Shown: positions 24,595-32,079 of the stretch, piece by piece | Position numbering within the stretch: the first letter of the stretch is position 1 | Layout: the number at the start of each line of letters is the position of its first letter | Assembly: GCA_937886445.1 (NCBI GenBank) | Contig: CALGBY010000087.1 | Location: forward strand, 1-36,764 | Reading direction: 5' to 3' | DNA from: an uncultured Clostridia bacterium | GTDB taxonomy: Bacteria; Bacillota; Clostridia; Christensenellales; Aristaeellaceae | DNA length: 36,764 bases | Notes under the pieces: model-generated | Told to the model about the DNA's origin: nothing | What the model saw: only the letters and a program-made list of their open reading frames with translations | Database searches by the model: none | Translations under genes and position numbers: made by a program

Positions 24595-24756
24595 TCATAT
24601 TTGTCTGGTGGCCGGGCGCGGGGAGCAACCTTTCAAAAATGCTTTATTCTTTTTCTGTGTCATAAAAGCTCCAACAATTGCCGCCATCAGAATAATGGTT
24701 GCCAACCTGACAAGCCACTCCGCAGTGTATATCCCAAAGGAAATCCACTCGCCGTC
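24595..24756 (-). pseudogene. Remnant of a small membrane protein gene
   Basis: A 53-codon open stretch on the minus strand encodes one clear membrane helix (LVRLATIILMAAIVGAFM) followed by a basic tail (TQKKNKAFLKG). There is no plausible start codon or SD before the helix, so it looks like a decayed or truncated gene. It occupies most of the gap between the AraC-like and WapI-like genes. Confidence 0.3.
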
Positions 24757-24819
24757 TTATTCCCACGCTTTCAGAATCGTGGTAAGATAAAAGAAAACAG
24801 CTATACGGAGGGCGAAGGA

Positions 24820-25284
24820 ATGGAGATTTTTTGCCTTTATGGAACAGACCGAAAAGAAAAAATGCTTCTTGAGCTCAACGAAGTGATAGACTTTCCCGAC
24901 AGAACCAGTTACGAGGGAGGCTATGATATAATTTGCACGCTGCAGCTTGACATCGGTTGTTATCATGTAAAATGTGACAGATACTTTTCTGCAACAGGCA
25001 CATTATACCGTTTTTCTGACAAACTGAAGGAATGTTATAAAAGCCTTTCCGGAAGTGCGGAATATCATCTGCTTTTGGAAGACGATCTGTCATTTACGGT
25101 ATCAATGACATCAAATGGACATGCTATGGTTAAAGGAAGATTCCAGGAACGCCCGGATAAAAATACTGTGCTTGAGTTTGAAATGGAAACAGATCAGACT
25201 TGTCTGTTACCAGTTTTTCAAGGAATAGACCGTTTGAAGAATACATATGGCGGTGTGCAGGGCATTGGCCGATTTGAGGAATAA
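24820..25284 (+). CDS. WapI-like orphan immunity protein
   Basis: A 154-aa cytoplasmic protein without signal or membrane segments. Its layout (an early beta region around DIICTLQLDIGCYHVKCD, helix FSDKLKECYKSLSG, then AEYHLLLEDDLSFTVSM and the end motif LEFEMETDQTCLLPVF) matches my memory of the WapI immunity family, which neutralises contact-dependent WapA toxins. ATG lies 8 nt after GGAGG; a longer frame upstream lacks an SD. GC content is visibly lower than in neighbours, and no toxin gene is near, so it appears acquired as an orphan. An unrelated small fold with a similar ending cannot be excluded. Confidence 0.6.
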   Translation: MEIFCLYGTDRKEKMLLELNEVIDFPDRTSYEGGYDIICTLQLDIGCYHVKCDRYFSATGTLYRFSDKLKECYKSLSGSAEYHLLLEDDLSFTVSMTSNGHAMVKGRFQERPDKNTVLEFEMETDQTCLLPVFQGIDRLKNTYGGVQGIGRFEE

Positions 25285-25495
25285 AGGTATGTTATCAAAA
25301 AAAGGGAAAAGAAAGCTTCCGTATAACGGACGACTGTTCTTTTGATATGTACGGACCGACCACACAAATATCCGGAGACTCCACATCCTATCCGAAGATA
25401 AAAAAGTGAATCTGGAATATCCTCTTTTTGATTCTGAAGTACCGGTAACACCGTCCTATGTAAAGCATCTTTTGGATAACCTTACCGGACGGTAA
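25285..25495 (+). pseudogene. Decayed 3' end of an unidentified gene
   Basis: Two plus-strand frames join across a probable 1-nt deletion near 25390: CSFDMYGPTTQISGDSTSYP in one frame continues as EDKKVNLEYPLFDSEVPVTP... and ends ...HLLDNLTGR with TAA at 25493-25495. The composition is coding-like and AT-rich, like the WapI-like gene before it. The family is not recognised. Confidence 0.4.
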
Positions 25496-25599
25496 ACAGA
25501 GAAAAGTTTTCTTTGAACCTCATGTGCTTTCAGAGGGAGTTTTGTTCGGAGGAACAGCCGCCAGTCTCTCCTCCCATGACCACTTTTCTGCGTGTGTAT
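25496..25599. repeat. Diverged copy of the 23.56-kb terminator-like sequence
   Basis: GTAAACAGAGAAAAG at 25492-25506, then a divergent stem region and a CAGCCGC match at 25555-25561, parallel the sequence at 23561-23635 (GTAAACAAAGAAAAG ... CAGCCGC). Here the stem is degenerate. It lies just past the stop of the GNAT gene on the minus strand, so it may be that gene's terminator. Confidence 0.45.
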
Positions 25600-26058
25600 T
25601 TATCCAATGGCCGGGCGCTTCAGGATGAACTCCTGCACCGGGCAGCCGAACTCTTCGGTCATCCGGTCCTCGGAAAAGCCCATCCGTTTATAGAAAGCGC
25701 GGGCGGCGGTCCCGTTGGGGTCGCCCTCCCGGTAGGTGGTCACGGTGATGTCTTTGCCTTCCTGCATTTGCGTCAGCATAAAGGACACCAGCTTCTGCGC
25801 AATATGCTGTTTGCGGCAGGCCGGGTCCACCGCCAGAAAGCAGAGCATGCTGTTTTCTTTGGAGAACAACAGCCCGCCCAGGATGCGTCCCTCTTCCTCC
25901 GCACAGACTGCGGAAGAATTTTGGATAAAGTGCAGGACGGTGGCTCTGTGCTCCGCCATCGCCTCGGCGGTTTCCAGGCCGGGAAATGCGTCCCGAACCT
26001 GTTCCACCAGCGCCATCCAGGCGTCAATATCCTGTGCGTGTGCAAGTCTGATTTCCAT
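25600..26058 (-). CDS. GNAT-family N-acetyltransferase
   Basis: A 152-aa acetyl-CoA-dependent acyltransferase of the GNAT fold with unknown acceptor. The N-terminus IRLAHAQDIDAWMALVEQV starts the fold; the acetyl-CoA motif A reads LAVDPACRKQHIAQKLV; the C-terminal FYKRMGF is the usual motif B. AAAGGA lies 8 nt before ATG. It ends the minus-strand group that begins with the 114-aa unknown gene and the SRPBCC gene. Confidence 0.88.
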   Translation of the reverse strand: MEIRLAHAQDIDAWMALVEQVRDAFPGLETAEAMAEHRATVLHFIQNSSAVCAEEEGRILGGLLFSKENSMLCFLAVDPACRKQHIAQKLVSFMLTQMQEGKDITVTTYREGDPNGTAARAFYKRMGFSEDRMTEEFGCPVQEFILKRPAIG

Positions 26059-26082
26059 AATTGGGTTCCTTTCTCATCAGGG

Positions 26083-26490
26083 TTAGAGGGGTGTTTCCTT
26101 CAGCAGCTTCCTTTGCAGATCGTCCAGATATAGCTTCTGCTGCCGCTTCAGATAGCCAAACACAAAAGGCCGCATCCACCAATGCTTAGCGATGACGGTT
26201 TCGGTGCAGGTCAGGCGGGTGCCGACCTCCGCTGCTTCGAAGATGCCCTCCCAGGAGCCGGACATGTTTCCATTCTCCATAGTGAAGGCCCAGAAACGGA
26301 GCGGCTCACAAGCCGTAACGGTAAAGTTCGTGGCATAGCCGCTTTTGGTTTGCTCCATAAAACGGGCTTCGTCCAGAACCTCCACGCTTGCAAGATCGCT
26401 GCGCCAGGCGGTATGGGCGAGGTCAGTCACCACGTTCCACACCCGCTCCACCGGGCAGGCAAAATGAACGGTCACTTTGGAAGTCGGCAT
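26083..26490 (-). CDS. SRPBCC (START-like) family protein
   Basis: A 135-aa protein with the SRPBCC hydrophobic-cavity fold: VHFACPVERVWNVVTD at the start, a mid-region CEPLRFWAF with GSWEGIFEAAEVGTRLTCTE, and a C-terminal helix (YLKRQQKLYLDDLQRKLL). Such proteins bind or sense lipophilic molecules; the ligand is unknown. Its SD lies within the 3' end of the upstream 114-aa gene (4-nt gap), suggesting translational coupling. Confidence 0.85.
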   Translation of the reverse strand: MPTSKVTVHFACPVERVWNVVTDLAHTAWRSDLASVEVLDEARFMEQTKSGYATNFTVTACEPLRFWAFTMENGNMSGSWEGIFEAAEVGTRLTCTETVIAKHWWMRPFVFGYLKRQQKLYLDDLQRKLLKETPL

Positions 26491-26494
26491 AGGA

Positions 26495-26839
26495 TCACCC
26501 CTTCTTCGATTTTTTATTCAGCTTCAGGCTGATGCCCCGGCGGTCCGCCGCCTCCTGAAGCAGTCCTGCGGCGGCAAGCGCCCGCTCTTTGATGGGCTGC
26601 CCGGTCAGCTCCGGCTGGCTGTTCAAAGCGGCCATCACAGCCCGCAAGTCCTCCAGCGGCAGCAGGTACACTGCTGTGGTGAAAATCGTTTTGCGGCGGC
26701 CATCATTGTAGCCCGCCAAAAGTGCGTTCAGGATGGTGCGCTTTTCCTCCAACTGGGCAAGGTATGCTTCCAGTCCCATCTCACAGGCGTTGGCAATAGC
26801 GAGCCCGCTCGAGTCGGTCGTCTTGACGATACTCGTCAT
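26495..26839 (-). CDS. Unknown protein coupled to the SRPBCC gene
   Basis: Not recognised. A 114-aa, mostly helical, soluble protein with a central segment RTILNALLAGYNDGRRKTIF and a Lys-rich C-terminus. The first codons lie only 15 nt from the break in the DUF2786 remnant and no SD precedes the ATG. Its 5' end may therefore have been remade, or lost, at that junction. The 3' end carries the SD for the SRPBCC gene, which supports it being translated. Confidence 0.6.
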   Translation of the reverse strand: MTSIVKTTDSSGLAIANACEMGLEAYLAQLEEKRTILNALLAGYNDGRRKTIFTTAVYLLPLEDLRAVMAALNSQPELTGQPIKERALAAAGLLQEAADRRGISLKLNKKSKKG

Positions 26840-26854
26840 GTTTTTAGCGTACCG

Positions 26855-27169
26855 TCATATCTCGACCTTTTCGGCGGGCGTGCAATCCGCGCCGAGTTGA
26901 GTCTTTACTTTCCGCCCGGAGGCGTTATATCTTAACTCGTATGCGTATCCGCCCGTGACTTTATAAATCACTTGTCGGAGGAGTTTCTTTTGCTCTTTCC
27001 CGTGAAACTCGAAATCGTGACGCTTGCGAGTGTTTTCGGAGAGTTCCTCCTCGGAAACGTCGTATTTCTCCATGAGCCGAGCGAGTAGGGCCTCTGCGTT
27101 TTCCCGCTCTCCGCCGACTCCTCGCTCCGCGAGAGCCTTAATCTTTTTCAGTAATGCCGCTTTATCCAT
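26855..27169 (-). pseudogene. DUF2786-domain protein, C-terminally truncated
   Basis: A 104-aa product starting MDKAALLKKIKALAERGVGG with the DUF2786 N-domain (about 1-50: AEALLARLMEKYDVSEEELS), then the middle region KEQKKLLRQVIYKVTGGYAY. As I know the family in phages and integrative elements, these proteins continue for another 60-100 residues after TPAEKVEI. Here a TGA follows immediately and the sequence changes to the next gene's leader, which is a probable deletion junction. GGAGG lies 8 nt before ATG. Confidence 0.7.
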
Positions 27170-27326
27170 TCTCAAAGCCTCCGTCGTTCAGTTTCGGACA
27201 CCACGCCGGGATATATGGTACAAGACGCTCAATCCCGACGATAAAGCCACGGCAACGACCCGGGCCAAAGCACCGAAAACAGATTTGATTTTTAACCCAC
27301 GGCTCCGTTACGACGTACTCGCCCCC
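27162..27326 (-). pseudogene. Possible Cys-rich small ORF lacking a start
   Basis: A 55-codon open frame on the minus strand: TEPWVKNQICFRCFG.GRCRGFIVG, then LVPYIPAWCPKL. Four cysteines are spaced like a small zinc-binding protein. There is no ATG, GTG or TTG in frame before the conserved-looking part. It ends overlapping the DUF2786 start. Either a remnant or a frameshifted phage/ICE gene. Confidence 0.3.
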
Positions 27327-27354
27327 TCACAAGTGCGGGTAAAGTCCGCGCCGC

Positions 27355-27561
27355 TCAAGTGTCAACCTCCGCCAGGAGGCCGAGCCACCAAACCGGGTTG
27401 TTTCGCTCTGCGTGAGCGCACCCGTCGCAGTTCTCCGCCGTGCAGTTCTCGCAAAACTCGCGGCAAAAGGCACTATCCCACGGGCCATGAATGACGGGGA
27501 GGCCGGAGAGAAACTCTCCTAACGCCTCCGGGCTTTTCGTGATTTTCTCGAAGTATGTCAC
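27355..27561 (-). CDS. Small Cys-rich phage/ICE-type protein
   Basis: A 68-aa protein: MTYFEKITKSPEALGEFLSG, then a cysteine cluster FCREFCENCTAENCDGC (zinc-ribbon-like) and a C-terminal NPVWWLGLL. I recall similar small proteins from clostridial prophages, where their function is unknown. The start is GTG with AGGAG 11 nt upstream. It lies between the HTH gene and the truncated DUF2786 gene on the same strand, in an order typical of mobile elements. Confidence 0.6.
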   Translation of the reverse strand: MTYFEKITKSPEALGEFLSGLPVIHGPWDSAFCREFCENCTAENCDGCAHAERNNPVWWLGLLAEVDT

Positions 27562-27583
27562 GGTATGGTAATCTCCTCTCTTT

Positions 27584-27835
27584 TTAAGTGACCGTTTTCC
27601 GACGACGGCCCCGATTGCTCATATTCAGCCGAACGCGCTCCTCTGCAATTTTCGCGCTATACGTCGGGCGGTAATCCGAGTCTTTAACGTCCGGGGCTCC
27701 GCGTTGTAGTTCTCTATACACCGTTGCGAGCGTCGAGCCTACCGCCTCCGCGATTAAATGAGGCTTTGCGCCCGCCGCGTACATTCGCTCGATAGTCTTT
27801 CGGTCGTCGTGTGTTAGGAGCTTGTACCCTCTCAA
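27584..27835 (-). CDS. HTH protein with an IS30-like (HTH_38) domain
   Basis: An 83-aa DNA-binding protein. Residues 4-45 (LLTHDDRKTIERMYAAGAKP, then IAEAVGSTLATVYRELQRG) form the HTH_38 domain seen in IS30 transposase N-termini and in stand-alone phage regulators. No catalytic domain follows, so it is a regulator rather than a transposase. Start TTG with GGAGG 9 nt upstream. It is the first gene of the minus-strand phage/ICE-type cluster, and an 11-bp tandem repeat lies upstream. Confidence 0.7.
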   Translation of the reverse strand: MRGYKLLTHDDRKTIERMYAAGAKPHLIAEAVGSTLATVYRELQRGAPDVKDSDYRPTYSAKIAEERVRLNMSNRGRRRKTVT

Positions 27836-27921
27836 TTTGCCTCGCCTCCCGTCTTTTTGGATAAAAAAATAAATGCGTCGGAGCGTTTAGCTCTTTCGCA
27901 TTTAATGATAAACGGCACATT

Positions 27922-27943
27922 AGCATATAAGAAGCATATAAGA
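27922..27943. repeat. Tandem 11-bp repeat upstream of the HTH gene
   Basis: AGCATATAAGA occurs twice in direct succession (27922-27932, 27933-27943). The 11-bp period equals one helical turn, as expected for a site bound by a cooperative HTH dimer. It lies between the divergent HTH gene and tRNA-Arg promoter. Confidence 0.6.
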
Positions 27944-27956
27944 ACGAAAATTATAC

Positions 27957-27985
27957 TTGCATTTTTGAAATAGCTGTGTTATACT
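27957..27985 (+). promoter_or_regulatory. Promoter of tRNA-Arg
   Basis: TTGCAT (27957-27962), a 17-nt spacer and TATACT (27980-27985), 35 nt before the tRNA. Confidence 0.82.
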
Positions 27986-28020
27986 AACGTAGCTGTCATG
28001 AGAAGCCATCTTTACAGTAT

Positions 28021-28097
28021 GCGGCTGTAGCTCAGTTGGATAGAGTGACTGGCTACGAACCAGTAGGTCGGGGGTTCGAATCCCTTCAGCCGTACCA
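28021..28097 (+). tRNA. tRNA-Arg (anticodon ACG)
   Basis: A 77-nt cloverleaf: acceptor GCGGCTG/CAGCCGT, D-arm GTAGCTCAGTTGGATAGAG, anticodon stem ACTGG/CCAGT around loop CTACGAA (anticodon ACG, presumably read as ICG), T-loop TTCGAAT, and encoded CCA. Confidence 0.96.
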
Positions 28098-28137
28098 CGT
28101 CGGAGTAAAGTATGCTTTGCTCCGACGTATTTTTATT
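28097..28137 (+). terminator. Terminator of tRNA-Arg
   Basis: A 14-bp stem (28097-28110 with 28115-28128, one wobble) with a 4-nt loop, then ATTTTTATT. It begins at the last base of CCA. Confidence 0.9.
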
Positions 28138-28341
28138 CCTACGGAACAAAAGTACGTCATCCGTCCGCTCCCTTGCTCCTCTTTTCCGAATCGAAGCCCA
28201 GCGCAGCAGGTTCGATTCGGGTGGAGAAACGGAAATATCCGGAATGAAGCCGCCTGATAAACAATGATAATCCGAACTACATTCTCCAAGTTGGGGCGTG
28301 TGTCCGGATTTATCATTTCGATCGAGCGCATTATTTGAAGA
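28138..28341. other. Structured intergenic stretch, no gene seen
   Basis: It contains a perfect 10-bp inverted repeat (28186-28195 with 28211-28220) and a second dyad in which ATGATAATCCG near 28265-28275 pairs with CGGATTTATCAT near 28303-28314. No coding frame is credible; the long minus-strand frame reads through the antisense of tRNA-Arg. It leads into the strong terminator that follows, so it may be an unannotated RNA. Confidence 0.45.
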
Positions 28342-28377
28342 GCAATGGAGGGGAATGCTCCCCTCCATTGCCTTTTT
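28342..28377 (+). terminator. Strong plus-strand terminator before the VanZ-family gene
   Basis: A perfect 13-bp stem (28342-28354 with 28359-28371), a 4-nt loop and CTTTTTG. No protein gene upstream on this strand needs it except through read-through from tRNA-Arg. Confidence 0.88.
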
Positions 28378-28395
28378 GCGCTGTTGATATATAAT
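28368..28395 (+). promoter_or_regulatory. Possible promoter of the VanZ-family gene
   Basis: TTGCCT (28368-28373), a 16-nt spacer and a perfect TATAAT (28390-28395). The -35 overlaps the terminator tail. Confidence 0.5.
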
Positions 28396-28523
28396 GTATA
28401 AGGTAAGTATACTAATGAATCCCGAAGTTTGACCGAGCATAAAAGGGGAGGATGGGACGCCTCATTATCTGGCGGCTGAGTTTGATGTTGATTAAACCGG
28501 TGGAAGGGAGAAAGATTGTACCG

Positions 28524-29093
28524 ATGTACTTTCCAGACAATATGAACGTTCAATACTTCTTTTTCGCTACATACCCTGGCTATTTTTTGCAGGCGTTGCC
28601 GATCGCTCTAGTCGCTGGAATTATCTACGCAGTATATAAAAGAAAAAAACAGGGCGTTTCTTTGCAGGAAACGATTTTATCCTCGCTGTTTGTATGTTAC
28701 ATTACGGGGCTTCTATCTCTGACCTTATTTAACCTTGTCATGAGCGATATTTACTATTTTCTGTTTTATCATATGCCCAGTGGGAGCAGTTATCATTGGT
28801 TTACTTTTGAATATGATTTTATTCCCGACTTTTATTTTGACTTCAGTTCGGAAAATGCCGGTAATATCCTGATGTTTCTTCCGTTTGGGGCTCTCTACCC
28901 ATTATTTCACAGGAATAGTACATGGATACATACCATCCGAATGGGAATTGGAGTTTCCGTTGGGATTGAATTATTGCAGCCGATTTTTGGCCGAAGTTTT
29001 GATATTAATGACATCATTTTAAATGGGTTTGGAGTTATTGTGTCCACAGGAGTCTTTTTCTTATTAAAAACGGTGTTCCATCAGAAGTCATAG
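28524..29093 (+). CDS. VanZ-family membrane protein
   Basis: A membrane protein (189 aa from the chosen start) with about five helices and the VanZ core ENAGNILMFLPFGALYPLF, followed by GIELLQPIFGRSFDINDIIL with the conserved Asp residues. VanZ proteins are linked to teicoplanin resistance, but most family members are of unknown function. The start is uncertain: the ATG at 28524 gives MYFPDNMNVQYFF, with GGGAG 13 nt away; an ATG at 28452 directly abuts GGGGAGG without spacing. AT-rich compared with neighbours, which suggests transfer. Stop is TAG. Confidence 0.82.
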   Translation: MYFPDNMNVQYFFFATYPGYFLQALPIALVAGIIYAVYKRKKQGVSLQETILSSLFVCYITGLLSLTLFNLVMSDIYYFLFYHMPSGSSYHWFTFEYDFIPDFYFDFSSENAGNILMFLPFGALYPLFHRNSTWIHTIRMGIGVSVGIELLQPIFGRSFDINDIILNGFGVIVSTGVFFLLKTVFHQKS

Positions 29094-29440
29094 CAGTGAA
29101 TCTTTGTATGTGCGATCTGAAATCAGAAGCTTGAACACTGCATCTGTCATTCCATCACCTCGACTTGCAAAGGCCTGATGGAAACAGTATGTGTATTACA
29201 TCAAAAAGGTCAATAGAAAAGAGGATTTGGAGAGGGACCTGGATTCATAACTGCCATTATTAATCGTTCCGGCAGTATATTGGCTTCGAGGGTCAGCCGC
29301 ATGCCCTAGCCTGCGGTCCCAAAAGTGCTTCTCGTATTTTGTGGAGAAAAAACGCTTGCTGCGGCGCATGGCCAAGCGGTAGATCCTTTTTCTCCTCGGG
29401 CGATACCGCAACTCCCGTATCCGGACAAATTCCCATCGGC
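29094..29440. other. Intergenic region with degraded coding remnants
   Basis: No intact gene. On the plus strand, fragments such as RQYIGFEGQPHALACGPK and, in another frame, CFSYFVEKKRLLRRMAKR ending at a TAG (about 29379) look like a frameshifted C-terminus of an unidentified protein. A 71-codon minus-strand frame (29196-29411) has no SD or domain. Confidence 0.4.
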
Positions 29441-31963
29441 TTATCTTGTGCGAAGCTTTGTGGCCAGCTTTACAAACTCATACCACAACACCGACGCAGC
29501 GGCAAGGCCAATCGCTGTAAATAACTGCGCGCCGGTGAGCGGGGCGAGCTTCAGATAGAGGGAAACCGGCGTGTACAGAATCACGGCCAGCAGCGTCAGC
29601 GTACCCAGATTGACTGCCCACATGACCGGGTCTTTGCTGAGCCGCCTCACGGAGCGGTAAGCGAAATCGTGGTCAGAGCTGTTGACCTGCACCAAAAACA
29701 AATTTGCCAGCATGATGATGGCAAGACCCATGGCGCGAGCCGCCGGGGCGTTGTCTGGATTGCCCGCCAGTGACGCAAAATAAGCGCCAAAGGACGCGGC
29801 AAATATAAAAAATCCCTGTAAAACGCTCTTGGCCAACAATTTTCCGGTCAGCAGTTTTTCCTTCGGGTCACGAGGCGTGCGAGCCATGATATCTTCTTCC
29901 GCAGGCTGACGCTCCAGAACAATGGAGCAGGTCGGGTCAATGAGCACCTCCAGCAGCACCACGTGAAGCGGCAACAGCAGCAGCGCCGCAGGCGCAATCC
30001 CCAGGAAGGGCGCCAGCAGGGAAGCCGCGGCAACGGGAATATGAATGGTGAACACATAGCCCACCGCTTTACGGATGTTGTCGTAGATCCGGCGTCCATC
30101 CCGGACGGTCTCCACAATGGTGGTAAAATTGTCGTCCAACAAGATCAGATCGGCGGCCTCGCGCGAAACCTCGCTGCCACGTTTTCCCATGGCAATACCA
30201 ATGTCGGCATACTTCAGGGCCGGCGCGTCATTTACACCGTCACCGGTCATGGCGACGATCGCACCGTTTTCCTGAAAGGCTTTGACGATGCGCATCTTGT
30301 GCGCGGGAATGACGCGGGAGAAAATAGACGCGGTTTTCACTGCGCCCCGCAGTTCCTCGTCAGACATGGCCTCCAGTGCCTCGCCGGTAATGATATTGTC
30401 GCTTCCGGGAACTCCGATTTTTTGGGCAATAGCGGAGGCGGTGATCCCGTTGTCTCCCGTGATCATGACCACACGAATTCCTGCGCGGTTGCAGACGGCA
30501 ATGTCGGTCTTGACACTTTCGCGGGGAGGATCGGCAAGCCCCACCAGACCAAGCAGTGTCAAACGGCAGTCGGTGATGGCGGCGGGGATTGCAGCTTCAT
30601 TTTCTGGATGGGCGGCGGCAATGGCAATCACGCGCAATCCCTGAGAGGAAAGCGCTTGCATCTGTTCTTCCGCGGCACACCGCGCCTTGTCCGTCAAAGA
30701 GCAGAGGGTCAAAATACGCTCCGGGCTGCCTTTGGCGGCAACGACCAGTCTGCCGCCCTTGCGCCAGACGTGTCCCATCATTTTCCGCTCATTGGTAAAG
30801 GGATACTCGCGCACAAACTCATTGCTAAACAGGCTCTCTCTGGAAATGCCGTGCGCCTCGCAGCAGCGGAGCATCGCTTTTTCCATGGGGTCGTAAGCGT
30901 CGGTTTCACAGCCAAGTCCCATCGTCTCAACGAGCACCTGCTCTGTGCCATCTGCCACCCAAATTTCCTGTACGGTCATTTGGTTCTTGGTAATGGTGCC
31001 GGTCTTATCCACGCAGAGGACGGAGACGGCCCCCAGCGTCTCCACACTGGGCAGCTTGCGCACCAGCGAGTTTTTCTTTGCCAGCCGCCACGCGCCCATG
31101 GAGAGGAACACCGTAAGGATGACCGGAAATTCTTCCGGAATCATGGCCATTGCAAGCGTCACGCCGGAAAGGATGCTTTCAATCAGACGGTCGGAAAATG
31201 GATGATCGGGAATATTGAACCAGGTAAATACGGCCACCAGCGCAAACAGCACGCCTGCTAGGATGGCACAGGTTTTCACCAGCTTGCCGGTCTGCTTTTG
31301 CAGCGGGGTATCCGCCTGCGGCGCGGCGGCCACGCCAAGACCGATTTTTCCGTATTCGGTCTGCGCGCCAATTTGATCCACCTGAACGACAGCGGTGCCC
31401 TGCGTAACCAGGGTACCGGCATAACAGTAATCCTTGCGCCAGTAATCCGTTGTGGGTTCGGTGCTTCCCGTGGGCGTTTTCCAGACGCCCTCCGCTTCGC
31501 CGGTGAGAGAGGATTCATCCACGCACAGGTCGGCGCAGCGCAGCACTACGCCGTCTGCCGGAATCTTGACGCCCTCACAGACCATCATCAGGTCGCCCGG
31601 AACCAGGTCGGCGCTGGCGATCCGTTGTTCGTTCCCGTCGCGGATGACAGTGATCTGCGGCGCGGATAGATCCTTCAGCGCATGGAGCGTTTGGTCGGTT
31701 TTCCACTCCTGGATCACATCAATGCTGATGATGCCCACCACGAAGATGAGCATGATCGCGCCGTCCCTGGGCTCGCCCAGAATAAAATAGATAATGGCAG
31801 CGGCAATGAGCAGCAAAAACATAGGCTCACAGAAAATATGAAATACTTTCTGGAAAAAGGTTTCCTTCTTCTGTGGCGACAGCTCGTTTTTACCGTATAT
31901 GTCCTGCAATCGCTTTGCTTCGGCAGAGGTTAGCCCTGCCACGTTCGGTTGGCTGACTGTCAT
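29441..31963 (-). CDS. P-type cation-transporting ATPase, probable Ni/Co (or Fe) exporter
   Basis: An 840-aa type-II-like P-type pump. Actuator TGE at 154-156; M4 motif PEEFP (276-280) where calcium pumps have PEGLP; phosphorylation motif DKTGT with D319; nucleotide-binding KGSPE (411-415); hinge TGDGVNDAP (573-581); M6 IDPTCS (675-680). About ten membrane helices; no N-terminal metal-binding domain. The M4/M6 motifs differ from Ca, Na/K and P1B pumps, so sequence alone leaves the ion open. The NiCo riboswitch in its leader points to export of Co2+/Ni2+, or Fe2+, which later work also links to this aptamer class. The start is ATG with GGAGG 8 nt upstream; a longer frame to 31999 is rejected. 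Confidence 0.92.
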   Translation of the reverse strand: MTVSQPNVAGLTSAEAKRLQDIYGKNELSPQKKETFFQKVFHIFCEPMFLLLIAAAIIYFILGEPRDGAIMLIFVVGIISIDVIQEWKTDQTLHALKDLSAPQITVIRDGNEQRIASADLVPGDLMMVCEGVKIPADGVVLRCADLCVDESSLTGEAEGVWKTPTGSTEPTTDYWRKDYCYAGTLVTQGTAVVQVDQIGAQTEYGKIGLGVAAAPQADTPLQKQTGKLVKTCAILAGVLFALVAVFTWFNIPDHPFSDRLIESILSGVTLAMAMIPEEFPVILTVFLSMGAWRLAKKNSLVRKLPSVETLGAVSVLCVDKTGTITKNQMTVQEIWVADGTEQVLVETMGLGCETDAYDPMEKAMLRCCEAHGISRESLFSNEFVREYPFTNERKMMGHVWRKGGRLVVAAKGSPERILTLCSLTDKARCAAEEQMQALSSQGLRVIAIAAAHPENEAAIPAAITDCRLTLLGLVGLADPPRESVKTDIAVCNRAGIRVVMITGDNGITASAIAQKIGVPGSDNIITGEALEAMSDEELRGAVKTASIFSRVIPAHKMRIVKAFQENGAIVAMTGDGVNDAPALKYADIGIAMGKRGSEVSREAADLILLDDNFTTIVETVRDGRRIYDNIRKAVGYVFTIHIPVAAASLLAPFLGIAPAALLLLPLHVVLLEVLIDPTCSIVLERQPAEEDIMARTPRDPKEKLLTGKLLAKSVLQGFFIFAASFGAYFASLAGNPDNAPAARAMGLAIIMLANLFLVQVNSSDHDFAYRSVRRLSKDPVMWAVNLGTLTLLAVILYTPVSLYLKLAPLTGAQLFTAIGLAAASVLWYEFVKLATKLRTR

Positions 31964-32079
31964 AAAAGAATCCTCCGTTTCCCGCTGCCATCTGGCCATG
32001 CGGTGTCATGATTTCTCCTATGGCACTCCATTTGAGGTCCGCTGTTCCATAAATAGGTATAAAATAGCACACCTATGGA

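Noticed and set aside
27922..27943. CRISPR-like array
   Set aside because: Only two 11-bp units without spacers. No CRISPR repeat-spacer structure was seen anywhere in the window.
23077..28097. tRNA-Pro and tRNA-Arg as attachment sites of one integrated element
   Set aside because: No repeat of either tRNA 3' end was found downstream, and no integrase gene is present in the window.
28012..28440. 142-codon minus-strand frame ending RLKGFEPPTYWFVASHSIQL
   Set aside because: The recognisable C-terminus is the antisense translation of tRNA-Arg, a common spurious protein.
29196..29411. 71-codon minus-strand frame between the VanZ and ATPase genes
   Set aside because: No SD, very basic composition, and plus-strand remnants cross it in several frames; more likely decayed sequence.
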